Below, in pieces: positions 1 to 6,289 of a stretch of 33,067 nucleotides of DNA. Made by a program: the position numbers and the translations under genes. The number at the start of each line of letters is the position of its first letter. Position 1 is the stretch's first letter. The stretch comes from Lachnospiraceae bacterium. Its GTDB lineage: Bacteria > Bacillota_A > Clostridia > Lachnospirales > Lachnospiraceae. The stretch is from the NCBI GenBank assembly GCA_028694115.1, contig JAQUUB010000045.1:1-33067 (forward strand). Direction: 5' to 3'. The notes under the pieces were generated by a model. It was not told the origin of the DNA. It saw only the letters and a program-made list of their open reading frames with translations, and searched no databases.

Positions 1-37
1 ATTTTGGCTATCTTGTCAACTATTTTCGTAATATTTT

Positions 38-1036
38 TTAAGTTTTTGACGAAAAAAAACAGTGGCTCTCTCTGAAAGAAAACCACTGGATTTTAATTTG
101 AAATTGGTTAACTAAATGACATTGCATATCTATTCCTTTACCAAACACCTCTGCAGTAATAGTATAAGTTCCATTATCTTCACTAATTATCTTTGCTGTT
201 GGTAACCGGTCTAAAACAGCTTCAATATCACTTCCAAAATACTTAAATTTCACTCTTTGAAGTTTACCACCATACATAAATTGAACTCGTTTCCTAAATT
301 CTCCTTCCTCGAATCGACTACTATATGGAATATGGAATTTTTCTTCCAATACCTTTAGTTTTTTTATTCTGTCAATTCGATAAATTGTCGGAAACGCATC
401 ATTCAGTATATTAAAATCTTGTCTTACCTTATCATCGTCAATAAACGCAGTAAGATAAAAATAATATTCCGAAAACATGAGGGCAACTGGTTTTACTTTT
501 CTTTTTACAACAGACTTGTCTTTCATTCTTAGATAATCAATTTCAATGTATTGGCAATTTCTTATTGCTTGTCCTATTGTCCACATTGCATCAACAAACA
601 CCGTTTTATGTTGTGGCTCTACATAATGAAATTCCTCATTACTGATAAGGTCTGTTACTAATTTCTGATTTTTCTTTGGTACACAACAAGAAATCAGTTT
701 ATCGAGCATTTCTGTCATTTCCTTTTTTGTAAATGCTCTACTATCAAGCAAAATCTTACACAATGCAAGAACCTCACTATTCGAAAACTTCGCATTATAA
801 ATTTGTTTCAAACGATAACCTTTGTCTACCCGGTCATAGATTACTGAATTGACATATCCACTATTCTCTGTATCTGTTTCAAGATAATTGCGAATATCAT
901 TAATATCTCTTTGTATGCTGCGTTCATTGACATTGAAGTTTACAGCTTCTTCTGCCTTATTTACTAAGTATCCATTGATAAGTTTAGTATAAATACCTAA
1001 CACCCTATCAATTTTGTCATTCTTAATATTGTCCAT
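38..1036 (-). CDS. WYL-domain transcriptional regulator, C-terminus probably altered
   Basis: The 332-residue protein has an N-terminal DeoR-type winged helix (about residues 8-55, with the recognition segment NERSIQRDIND) and a WYL domain at about 145-200 (conserved hydrophobic core YYFYLTAF). A WCX-like C-terminal part follows. WYL proteins bind DNA and sense small molecules or nucleic acids, and many control mobile elements or defence genes (BrxR and CapW are known examples). The start has a good GAGGGGCGCTT-ATG context. After VFGKGIDM the expected family ending, which usually runs on as MWLRSQGD, is replaced by about 30 unrelated residues encoded through the gene's own terminator. A late indel or recombination is likely. 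The target operon is not evident. Confidence 0.8.
   Translation of the reverse strand: MDNIKNDKIDRVLGIYTKLINGYLVNKAEEAVNFNVNERSIQRDINDIRNYLETDTENSGYVNSVIYDRVDKGYRLKQIYNAKFSNSEVLALCKILLDSRAFTKKEMTEMLDKLISCCVPKKNQKLVTDLISNEEFHYVEPQHKTVFVDAMWTIGQAIRNCQYIEIDYLRMKDKSVVKRKVKPVALMFSEYYFYLTAFIDDDKVRQDFNILNDAFPTIYRIDRIKKLKVLEEKFHIPYSSRFEEGEFRKRVQFMYGGKLQRVKFKYFGSDIEAVLDRLPTAKIISEDNGTYTITAEVFGKGIDMQCHLVNQFQIKIQWFSFRESHCFFSSKT
52..88 (-). terminator. Intrinsic terminator downstream of the WYL regulator
   Basis: On the minus strand a 6-bp CAGTGG/CCACTG stem (plus-strand arms 60-65 and 83-88) is followed by eight T residues (plus-strand A at 52-59). It lies inside the last codons of the WYL ORF rather than after its stop codon, which is odd and is discussed under findings. 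Confidence 0.75.
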
Positions 1037-1060
1037 AAGCGCCCCTCACTATTTAAATAC

Positions 1061-1066
1061 ATTATA
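1061..1066 (-). promoter_or_regulatory. -10 element of the WYL regulator promoter
   Basis: A perfect TATAAT lies on the minus strand about 25 bases before the start codon. No good -35 is visible at 16-18 bases. An imperfect inverted repeat, GACAGAAAATGTC (1079-1091), sits where the -35 would be and could be a binding site for autoregulation; that part is inference. Confidence 0.4.
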
Positions 1067-1095
1067 GAACATTAGGATGACAGAAAATGTCTATC

Positions 1096-1308
1096 TCACT
1101 TTTTTTCTTGCTTATTTCTCCAATTTACATATTCCCCCTTTGTTATTCTTCCATCAGGGGGACGAACCGCATCTTGTGGTATTGCCCAGACCCTACCAAA
1201 TTGAACTGCACCCTTAATTTTTCCTTGTGCACATAGCGACCTTACCCACCTTTCGGTAAGATTCCAATTTTCAGCTGCTTCCTTAATCGTGTAATATTCA
1301 TTTACCAT
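1096..1308 (-). CDS. Small excisionase-like HTH protein under riboswitch control
   Basis: This 70-residue protein is almost entirely one MerR/excisionase-type helix-turn-helix: YYTIKEAAENWNLTERWV, then a wing with GAVQFGRVWAIPQDA. Such proteins act as recombination directionality factors or small regulators in ICEs. I place the start at 1308, preceded by GGGTG. Further upstream in-frame ATGs at 1332 and 1338 lie inside the terminator hairpin of the upstream riboswitch and so are unlikely. The protein is clearly related to the HTH protein that heads the cargo operon (21890-22075), sharing the pattern KEaaxxW, GAVxxGxxWxIP and PxDxR. It forms its own transcription unit: promoter 1437-1465, riboswitch 1355-1435, terminator 1322-1352. 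Whether it is the element's excisionase cannot be decided without seeing the integrase and att sites. Confidence 0.8.
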   Translation of the reverse strand: MVNEYYTIKEAAENWNLTERWVRSLCAQGKIKGAVQFGRVWAIPQDAVRPPDGRITKGEYVNWRNKQEKK

Positions 1309-1321
1309 CGTTTTCACCCAT

Positions 1322-1352
1322 AAAAAAAGCATCACCAAAAAGCTGGCAATGC
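1322..1352 (-). terminator. Expression-platform terminator of the riboswitch
   Basis: On the minus strand GCATTGCCA (plus 1344-1352) pairs with TGGTGATGC (plus 1329-1337) to make a 9-bp stem with two G-U pairs. Seven T residues follow (plus A at 1322-1328). It ends about 13 bases before the HTH start codon, a classic attenuator position. The arm TTGCCA can also pair with ATGGCA inside the riboswitch core, offering an antiterminator. Confidence 0.8.
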
Positions 1353-1354
1353 AA

Positions 1355-1435
1355 TTAACGTGTAACTGGCTGCCATTCTAAAGGCCCTTTAGTTTTGCGT
1401 CACTGCCTTTCGACAATTTTGTCATAAGTTAGTTA
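1355..1435 (-). ncRNA. c-di-GMP-I (GEMM-I) type riboswitch
   Basis: Read on the minus strand, this leader carries the hallmarks of the GEMM-I aptamer in order. They are a CAAA joining segment, a 6-bp stem closed by a GAAA tetraloop (AUUGUC-GAAA-GGCAGU), the invariant GACGCAAA, a second arm with AAAGGGCCUUUAG that resembles the tetraloop receptor, and GGCAGCCAGUUAC that closes the core. Known GEMM-I RNAs bind cyclic di-GMP. The base just before CAAA is A where most members have G, so affinity or specificity might differ. It is followed by an intrinsic terminator and the HTH gene, so transcription attenuation is likely. If the ATGGCA/TTGCCA pairing is the antiterminator, ligand would turn the gene off (inference). 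Confidence 0.75.
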
Positions 1436-1436
1436 T

Positions 1437-1465
1437 ATTGTATTCCTCTAACGGCTTTTCGTCAA
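1437..1465 (-). promoter_or_regulatory. Promoter of the riboswitch-HTH unit
   Basis: Minus-strand TTGACG (plus 1460-1465), a 17-base spacer and TACAAT (plus 1437-1442). Transcription would begin near 1430, exactly at the 5' edge of the riboswitch aptamer, which supports both calls. Confidence 0.7.
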
Positions 1466-1478
1466 TCTTATTTGTAGT

Positions 1479-1625
1479 CTATTTGCTCCTAAATCCATTC
1501 TTTTTTGCATTCTCGCTGGCAGCTCTGTGGCGATCCTCGCTATATGGCGGTACAATCCTTATAGATACTCTGGACTTCTCCAGCACATAAGAAACTCCGC
1601 CCTCGTCATTGCTACTTTCACTCAA
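1479..1625 (-). CDS. Small ORF, 48 residues, TTG start
   Basis: This ORF is not of a family I recognise. It starts with TTG eight bases after a strong AAGGAGG and encodes a charged 48-residue protein beginning MSESSNDEGG and ending KKNGFRSK, with no membrane segment. Its first codons overlap the end of the upstream small ORF (1618-1710) by 8 bases, which suggests translational coupling. The strong ribosome binding site is the main evidence; the rare start codon keeps confidence moderate. Confidence 0.5.
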   Translation of the reverse strand: MSESSNDEGGVSYVLEKSRVSIRIVPPYSEDRHRAASENAKKNGFRSK

Positions 1626-1710
1626 TTGATATCCTCCTTGTCGAAATGATTCTTATAAATCCAGCAGAACGACAAATACCATCAAAGTAATCCTCCTTCT
1701 CCATGGTCAT
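1618..1710 (-). CDS. Small ORF, 30 residues
   Basis: The start ATG is preceded by GGAAG at five bases. The product begins MTMEKEDYFDGICRSAG and has no recognisable domain. It ends inside the start region of the next small ORF, a typical coupled arrangement. It may be a leader peptide or a small accessory protein of the ICE. An alternative reading uses the internal AAGGAGG for a 9-codon leader instead. Confidence 0.4.
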   Translation of the reverse strand: MTMEKEDYFDGICRSAGFIRIISTRRISIE

Positions 1711-1787
1711 ATCGCTTCCAATTATTTTTTCGGCACCTAAAAAAATACTGCCAATAAAATAAAGTTTATTAATATAATTTCCTTTAT

Positions 1788-1816
1788 ATTATATCAAAAA
1801 TAATACGGAAATATTA
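1788..1816 (-). promoter_or_regulatory. Possible promoter of the small-ORF pair with an operator-like motif
   Basis: A perfect TATAAT (plus 1788-1793) lies upstream of the two small ORFs. The -35 position is poor and overlaps the motif ACGGAAATA (1805-1813), which recurs twice at the XRE regulator promoter. The motif is here embedded in an inverted repeat, ATAATA-CGGAAA-TATTAT. Confidence 0.35.
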
Positions 1817-1840
1817 TCCATATTAATATTTCACATTATC

Positions 1841-2173
1841 TTACAATTCGCTTAAATTCTTCATCTGCTCCAATGCAATTTGTCGAATTTTTTCATCTCT
1901 CAAACTTTTAAATGTCACCATCATTTCCTTCATCTGCTCATCCATATCTTCTACACCAACTTCCTTATTCAGAAGATATCCAGCTGCAGTATCCAGAATC
2001 CCTGCAAGTTCCACAATCATACTCCCCTTAATATCCACCTTATTATTTTCATATTGCGAAATAGCTGCTTTTGTCGTAAACATCTTTTCCGCTAATTCTT
2101 CCTGTGTCATTCCCATCTTAATTCTCTGCTCTTTCACTCTTCCACCCATTGTGCTGTTATCTATTTTCCTCAT
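1841..2173 (-). CDS. XRE-family transcriptional regulator
   Basis: The 110-residue protein has an HTH_3 domain (about residues 12-65: VKEQRIKMGMTQEELAEKMFTTKAAISQYE) and a short helical tail rich in Met and Glu that may dimerise. I chose the ATG at 2173 because GGAGAG lies five bases before it; the longer frame starting at 2260 would cross the promoter. The protein is probably an ICE repressor. It is likely autoregulated: the motif ACGGAAATA lies just downstream of its -10 (2202-2210) and again, inverted, about 100 bases upstream (2308-2316). Confidence 0.8.
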   Translation of the reverse strand: MRKIDNSTMGGRVKEQRIKMGMTQEELAEKMFTTKAAISQYENNKVDIKGSMIVELAGILDTAAGYLLNKEVGVEDMDEQMKEMMVTFKSLRDEKIRQIALEQMKNLSEL

Positions 2174-2201
2174 TTTTCTCTCCGTTTCCAGAGCTCCAAA
2201 A

Positions 2202-2241
2202 ACGGAAATAAGCACAGTATTTCTGATTGAGAATGTTACAA
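2202..2241 (-). promoter_or_regulatory. Promoter and candidate operator of the XRE regulator
   Basis: Minus-strand TTGTAA (plus 2236-2241), a 16-base spacer and TACTGT (plus 2214-2219). The motif ACGGAAATA on the plus strand (2202-2210) falls at the transcription start, a repressing position. An inverted copy lies at 2308-2316, and a near-palindrome GCATATAAATATGC lies at 2284-2297. Confidence 0.45.
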
Positions 2242-2341
2242 AGAAAAAGGACCCGACCAAAACGTTTTACAAATAAACCTGCAGCATATAAATATGCTAC
2301 CTGGCGTTATTTCCGTTTTGCCGGCTCCTGATAGTTTTTCG

Positions 2342-2449
2342 CTAAATCCAACTCGTATACAAACTCTTAACTTTCAAATGGCGGTTCTGAGGATTCATAG
2401 CTTTTCCATAAAAGCCGTTCCAATCTACCTGCTTCCCTCGAAGTCTCAT
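2342..2449 (-). CDS. Small basic ORF, 35 residues
   Basis: The frame encodes a protein starting MRLRGKQVDWNGFYGKAMN and ending LKVKSLYTSWI. It is of no family I can name, but the composition (aromatic, basic, ordered) looks coding. The frame stays open upstream to about 2475 without a convincing start codon, and the ribosome binding site at 2449 is weak. It follows the 60-residue gene at 2473-2655 in the same direction. The start is uncertain and a non-standard initiation codon further upstream is possible. Confidence 0.35.
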   Translation of the reverse strand: MRLRGKQVDWNGFYGKAMNPQNRHLKVKSLYTSWI

Positions 2450-2472
2450 TCTATTCAGTTTTTCTTTTGTTA

Positions 2473-2655
2473 CTATAATGAATGACTTTTCATCTCACCC
2501 TGGATACATTTATCAATTAAGAAATCAACTGTTTCCATTAGTTCTTCTTCATCCATTTTTCCATTGGTGCTTGCATGCAATACAAGCCTGTCATTTTTAT
2601 AAATAAAAATACTTTGGTCGGTCTGGCCAACTACATAGCCTTTGTGTTCAAACAT
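2473..2655 (-). CDS. Conserved-looking small protein, 60 residues
   Basis: The ATG at 2655 follows GGAGG by seven bases; the longer frame from 2679 has no such site. The product (MFEHKGYVVGQTDQSIFIYK, then an acidic segment KMDEEELMETVDFLIDKC) resembles small alpha/beta proteins of unknown function found in ICEs. It overlaps the end of the zinc-ribbon gene by 25 bases, so translation is probably coupled. No catalytic motif is visible. Confidence 0.65.
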   Translation of the reverse strand: MFEHKGYVVGQTDQSIFIYKNDRLVLHASTNGKMDEEELMETVDFLIDKCIQGEMKSHSL

Positions 2656-2906
2656 GTACCGTCCTCCATCTGACTGCATTTCTTCTTTTTCTCTTTAACT
2701 ACTCTGACGCTGACTGCTCCGTGTCTTTTCGGGAGCTTGTCTCTTCTGTCTTCCATTGTAGAAATAGTACCATCTTTAACAGTTGCAATAATATCACCGT
2801 TGCATCTCTCACAATTTACTACTACCTCTGCTCCATCCTTTGCCTTCAATAAGTATCTTCCACATACAGGACAATAAATCGGTCTAAATATTGCTCTCTC
2901 AATCAT
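2631..2906 (-). CDS. Small zinc-ribbon protein
   Basis: The 91-residue protein carries a four-cysteine zinc ribbon near its N-terminus (CPVC then CERC, about residues 12-37) followed by a basic tail with KEKKKK. This fold is used by Com-like regulators and by many nucleic-acid binding accessory proteins; the role here is unknown. I prefer the ATG at 2906, eight bases after GGAGG, over the upstream ATG at 2921, which would place that GGAGG inside the gene. The start overlaps the end of a possible small ORF upstream and the gene's end overlaps the next gene, so the set appears to be one small operon. Confidence 0.7.
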   Translation of the reverse strand: MIERAIFRPIYCPVCGRYLLKAKDGAEVVVNCERCNGDIIATVKDGTISTMEDRRDKLPKRHGAVSVRVVKEKKKKCSQMEDGTCLNTKAM

Positions 2907-3015
2907 CAAATAATCCTCCATATAATAAGTTTTTTCTTATTACCAATGGATAAAGGGAAATCAAAACCATTGATGATTCTCGTAAACAGGCGAGTTCCGA
3001 TGCGCCGAAGTCCAC
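2899..3015 (-). CDS. Possible small ORF upstream of the zinc-ribbon gene
   Basis: A frame starting at GTG (3015) encodes 38 residues beginning MDFGASELACLRESSMVLIS. Its stop overlaps the zinc-ribbon start by 8 bases. The frame is open further upstream to a GGAGGGG whose ideal start position holds ATA instead of ATG. Either the start is non-standard, or the gene has lost its start codon, or the frame is fortuitous. Confidence 0.25.
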   Translation of the reverse strand: MDFGASELACLRESSMVLISLYPLVIRKNLLYGGLFDD

Positions 3016-3076
3016 GCCACCTGTTAGTCTCCTTCTACTCTGCTGATCTTTTATTATTGCTACCCCTCCATATAAA

Positions 3077-3319
3077 CTACTTGCTTTCTAAAAACCACAT
3101 ATTACTATCCTCATAATACAAATGACTCTCCTTTCCATCAACGATGCAGGTATAGCGCATCCCTACTCCTCCCGCTTTCAGGCTGGCTGCTCTGCAGATA
3201 TTCTTTACTTTCTGAATTTCGTACACACGTTCATCCGTCCAGATAAAACTCTTTGGAATCAACCTGCCATCCTTTAAAAATGTTGCATTCACATCAACAT
3301 ATACTTTACTGCTTTCCAT
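3077..3319 (-). CDS. Small protein paired with the Y-family polymerase
   Basis: The 80-residue protein reads like a compact beta-rich domain: VYVDVNATFLKDGRLIPKSF, then YEIQKVKNICRAASLKAGG. From memory, very similar small proteins lie beside DinB/UmuC-type genes across Clostridia, though I cannot name the family with certainty. It starts 9 bases after AGGAG, and only 15 bases separate it from the polymerase gene, so the two are likely co-transcribed and functionally linked to translesion synthesis. Confidence 0.7.
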   Translation of the reverse strand: MESSKVYVDVNATFLKDGRLIPKSFIWTDERVYEIQKVKNICRAASLKAGGVGMRYTCIVDGKESHLYYEDSNMWFLESK

Positions 3320-3334
3320 ACTTCTACACTCCTA

Positions 3335-4582
3335 TCAACCGAAGTAACCATGTGGGTGGACCGTATGGGTGGATGCATCCAATGCTGATAATTTTGTATC
3401 CTGATACATCAGTCCTCTCTGAATGCAGAAATAACCAAACCGTTTCCGCAATTCAGCAATCGCGGAGTCCACCTTCATTTGCTTTTCTCTTTGTTCCATG
3501 CCCATGAACAGATCTATCTGTTCCCAGTAGTTATCTGTCACAAGGTCTGCTCCCCTGACACCAATACTTCTGATCGGCTTTCTCCATGTATAATTCTCTT
3601 TGAAAATACGATATGCTTCTCCCGCAATCTCTCCTGTAATATTGGTCGCATTCATAATCTTATGCTGTCTTGTAAAAGAATACAGTTCATTATCACGAAC
3701 ACTAATTTCCACCACTCTGCAGCGAAATCCATTCTTTCTTAATCTGGCTGCCACACTTTCTGAAAGCATATAGATAACAATTTTTACATCCTCATCTGTC
3801 AGGAGGTCTCTTGGTGTGGTCGTGCTGTTACCAACCGATTTGATTGGTGCATGTGTATTCTCCACCTTGACCGGAGAATCATCATATCCATTTGCAAATG
3901 CCCAAAGGATGCTACCCATCTTTCCAAGGTTTGCATTCAGCATACCTTCATCTGCTCTTGCAAGATCTCCAATTGTCTTAATACCAAATCTTTTCAATTT
4001 TTGGTCTGTAGACCTGCCTACATATAAAAGATCTGATGTCGGAAGCTTCCATACTTTGTTCCTGAATTCATCCTCATACATAGTCGTGATTGCATCCGGC
4101 TTCTTATAATCTGATCCAAGCTTTGCAAAGATTTTGTTATAGGAAATACCAATGGATACTGTAATACCAAGTTCTTTCTTCATTCTGGCACTGATTTCCT
4201 CAGCAATCTTATATCCATCTCCCTTGATGGTCACACTGTTCGTCACATCAAGCCAGGATTCATCAATCCCAAAAGGTTCTAATAAATCAGTATAATCCGC
4301 ATAGATTTCATGTGCCATGTTGGAAAATCTCAGATACAGGTCCATTCTTGGAGAGATAAAATTCAGTTCCGGACACATCTGCTTTGCCTGCCATAAAGCC
4401 ATTCCAGTTTTTACACCACGTTTCTTTGCAATGTAATCTGCTGTCAGTATAATTCCATGTCTTGCTTCCGGATCTCCTCCTACTGCTAACGGCTTACCTG
4501 CAAGTTCAGGATGATGCAGATGCTCCACCGATGCATAAAAGCAGTTCGCATCGCTATGCAATATTGTCCTTCGACCCATCAT
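3335..4582 (-). CDS. Y-family DNA polymerase (UmuC/DinB-like)
   Basis: This 415-residue error-prone polymerase copies damaged DNA. The palm carries the N-terminal ILHSDANCFYASVE and the second catalytic motif EPFGIDESWLDVT. A helix-hairpin-helix follows (about 180-215, FGIKTIGDLARAD), then the little-finger domain. The length fits the family. Many ICEs and plasmids carry such genes as SOS-induced functions. The start follows GGGAGG. Its promoter (4680-4708) is overlaid by three 10-bp repeats and faces a divergent LexA/CI-like repressor gene, so damage-induced expression is likely. Confidence 0.93.
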   Translation of the reverse strand: MMGRRTILHSDANCFYASVEHLHHPELAGKPLAVGGDPEARHGIILTADYIAKKRGVKTGMALWQAKQMCPELNFISPRMDLYLRFSNMAHEIYADYTDLLEPFGIDESWLDVTNSVTIKGDGYKIAEEISARMKKELGITVSIGISYNKIFAKLGSDYKKPDAITTMYEDEFRNKVWKLPTSDLLYVGRSTDQKLKRFGIKTIGDLARADEGMLNANLGKMGSILWAFANGYDDSPVKVENTHAPIKSVGNSTTTPRDLLTDEDVKIVIYMLSESVAARLRKNGFRCRVVEISVRDNELYSFTRQHKIMNATNITGEIAGEAYRIFKENYTWRKPIRSIGVRGADLVTDNYWEQIDLFMGMEQREKQMKVDSAIAELRKRFGYFCIQRGLMYQDTKLSALDASTHTVHPHGYFG

Positions 4583-4644
4583 TTATCCTCCCTTCCATCA
4601 GAAAATCTGCAATTCATACAAGTCCGTTATCATTCATTTTTGTC

Positions 4645-4674
4645 CGTCCTTGTACGTCCTTGTACGTCCTTGTA
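4645..4674. repeat. Three tandem 10-bp repeats, candidate operator
   Basis: The unit CGTCCTTGTA occurs three times in direct succession, so its period is about one helical turn. The array begins 6 bases downstream of the -10 of the polymerase promoter, covering the transcription start. That position and its place between the polymerase and a divergent self-cleaving repressor make it the best candidate operator in the region. It does not match the Bacillus LexA box (GAAC-N4-GTTC). Confidence 0.65.
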
Positions 4675-4679
4675 GTGCT

Positions 4680-4708
4680 AGTATATATCTATGTTTTTCT
4701 GATTTCAA
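4680..4708 (-). promoter_or_regulatory. Promoter of the Y-family polymerase operon
   Basis: Minus-strand TTGAAA (plus 4703-4708), a 17-base spacer and TATACT (plus 4680-4685). The triple 10-bp repeat follows immediately downstream. Confidence 0.65.
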
Positions 4709-4847
4709 TAGTCTCTTTGGTTGATTATATCCGAATAATTCAGATTTTTATTGATTTTATATTGTCTATGTGGTACTCTGTATCTGAAGAAATGAGACAC
4801 TAATAAATAAAAATACTGCTCTTAGAGCTTAGAAAGAGGTACAAGAT

Positions 4848-5549
4848 ATGTACTCAGTCTCAGAAATCATTTCTAACAACAGAAAAAAGAAAGGTTTGTC
4901 TCAGCCGGAGCTTGCAGCTGCGTTGGCGAAAGAAGGGTTCAAGACCAGCTACAAGACCATATCCAGCTGGGAGAAAAACGTAAGTGAGCCAAGCATAGCC
5001 ATATTCATGACCATGTGCAAGATCCTGGAAATTGCTGATATTTACGAAGACTATTTCGGTTTCAATCCTGCAAATCAGGTATCGAAATTAAACGAGATAG
5101 GAAGAGAAAAGGTCCGAGAATACACAGAACTTCTTGTGGAATCTGGTAAATTTGAGAAGCAGACCTCAGAAATCCTTCCATTTCCAGCAAGAGAGATCCG
5201 TCTTTATACAACTATGGTATCTGCTGGTACGGGTAACTTCTTAGAAGGTGAAGATTATGAAGTCATTGAAGCTGGAGATGATGTTCCAGAAGGTTCAGAC
5301 TTTGGAGTCCGCATTACCGGTGACAGTATGAAGCCTAAATTTGCGAACCATCAAACCATATGGGTTCACAGACAGGATTATCTGAACAATGGAGAGATTG
5401 GTATCTTTAGTTTGAATGATATGAGTTATTGCAAGAAACTGCAGGATGATAAAGATGGACTGTTCTTAATATCGCTGAACAAAAAATATGATCCTATACC
5501 TGTTACGGATAATGATTCTTTCCGCATATTTGGCCGGATCGTGGAGTGA
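4848..5549 (+). CDS. LexA/CI-like self-cleaving repressor (XRE HTH plus S24 peptidase)
   Basis: The 233-residue protein has an XRE helix-turn-helix (residues 5-62) and a C-terminal S24 (LexA/UmuD-like) peptidase domain. The expected cleavage site Ala126-Gly127 lies in VSAGTG, the nucleophile Ser160 in GDSMKP, and the likely general base Lys196 in YCKKL. Such repressors are inactivated by RecA filaments after DNA damage; SetR of SXT and phage CI are precedents. It is divergent from the Y-family polymerase, with tandem repeats between them, and heads a short plus-strand operon with the Cro-sized HTH gene. It probably couples ICE functions to the SOS response. The ribosome binding site is AGAGG. 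Confidence 0.9.
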   Translation: MYSVSEIISNNRKKKGLSQPELAAALAKEGFKTSYKTISSWEKNVSEPSIAIFMTMCKILEIADIYEDYFGFNPANQVSKLNEIGREKVREYTELLVESGKFEKQTSEILPFPAREIRLYTTMVSAGTGNFLEGEDYEVIEAGDDVPEGSDFGVRITGDSMKPKFANHQTIWVHRQDYLNNGEIGIFSLNDMSYCKKLQDDKDGLFLISLNKKYDPIPVTDNDSFRIFGRIVE

Positions 5550-5646
5550 GTCCTTTTTATCGGACACCGTTTTTTATAAAATTTGTATCATAAGCTGGTC
5601 AATCCAACCTAATCAACAACATTTTTTATGAAAGAAGGGAATTGCA

Positions 5647-5865
5647 ATGGCAGTAAAATGTAATTTGAAAGAGATTCGTAATGAACGTAACATTCAGCAG
5701 GATGTACTTGCTACAGCACTGCAGACAGATGTGAGAACCATCAGCCGTTATGAAACTGGAGCACGTTGTCCAAATATGGAAATGGCACTTCGCCTCGCTT
5801 CTTATTTGAATCTTGCAGTTAACCAGATCTTCGAATTGGAAGAGCTTGAAAAGAATCCTCAGTAA
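5647..5865 (+). CDS. Cro-sized XRE HTH protein
   Basis: This 72-residue single-domain helix-turn-helix protein (KEIRNERNIQQDVLATALQ, then RTISRYETG) is of the size and place expected for a Cro-like partner of the upstream repressor. GAAGGGA precedes the ATG. It is 15 bases from the following HAD gene, so the two are coupled. Confidence 0.8.
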   Translation: MAVKCNLKEIRNERNIQQDVLATALQTDVRTISRYETGARCPNMEMALRLASYLNLAVNQIFELEELEKNPQ

Positions 5866-5880
5866 TCATGGAGGTTTGTT

Positions 5881-6213
5881 ATGGAAAAAGATTATGAAAT
5901 CATTGCTGTCGATTTCGATGGCACCTTATGTTATAGCAATTGGCCTGAGCTGGGTGAACCCAATCAGGCTCTTATTTCCTACCTAAAGGACTGGAAAAAT
6001 AATGGCAACAAACTCATTCTCTGGACCTGCCGGATCGGCGATGCTTTATCAAAAGCTATCGACTGGTGCCAAGTCCAAGGGCTTGAATTTGATGCCGTTA
6101 ATGATAATCTTCCTGAAATTGTTGAGTATTATGGGAGTAATAGTCGGAAGGTTACTTGCGATTATTATATTGATGATAAGAGTCTGCATATTTCTACATT
6201 GGTTCTAAAATAA
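5881..6213 (+). CDS. Minimal HAD-superfamily phosphatase-like protein
   Basis: The 110-residue protein shows the HAD motifs in compact form: DFDGTL (motif I, nucleophile Asp11), ILWTCR (motif II) and YYIDDKS (motif IV). A motif III lysine is not obvious. Small HAD proteins of this kind hydrolyse phosphoesters; a nucleotide or polynucleotide 3'-phosphate is conceivable in this DNA-damage context, but that is inference. GGAGG lies seven bases before the ATG. A strong terminator follows, closing the plus-strand operon. Confidence 0.75.
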   Translation: MEKDYEIIAVDFDGTLCYSNWPELGEPNQALISYLKDWKNNGNKLILWTCRIGDALSKAIDWCQVQGLEFDAVNDNLPEIVEYYGSNSRKVTCDYYIDDKSLHISTLVLK

Positions 6214-6245
6214 TGCTATTTATTTTCTATATCTGTCATGTTAAT

Positions 6246-6289
6246 AAATGCCATCAGCTCATATCATATCCAGCCAATGGCATTTTTTT
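6246..6289 (+). terminator. Intrinsic terminator of the plus-strand operon
   Basis: A 9-bp stem AAATGCCAT/ATGGCATTT (6246-6254 and 6277-6285) ends in seven T residues (6283-6289). It separates the repressor operon from the convergent cargo block. Confidence 0.85.

Noticed and set aside
1355..1435. Reading the riboswitch as a cGAMP-specific (GEMM-Ib) variant
   Set aside because: By alignment to the Vc2 RNA the A falls one base after the specificity-determining G20, which appears to be retained, so c-di-GMP remains the default ligand.
2294..2485. Plus-strand open frame of 63 codons
   Set aside because: No ribosome binding site, and the residues look non-coding. The opposite strand holds a more protein-like small ORF and regulatory repeats.
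4645..4674. A CRISPR array or satellite
   Set aside because: Three 10-bp units with no spacers lying on a promoter fit an operator, not an array.
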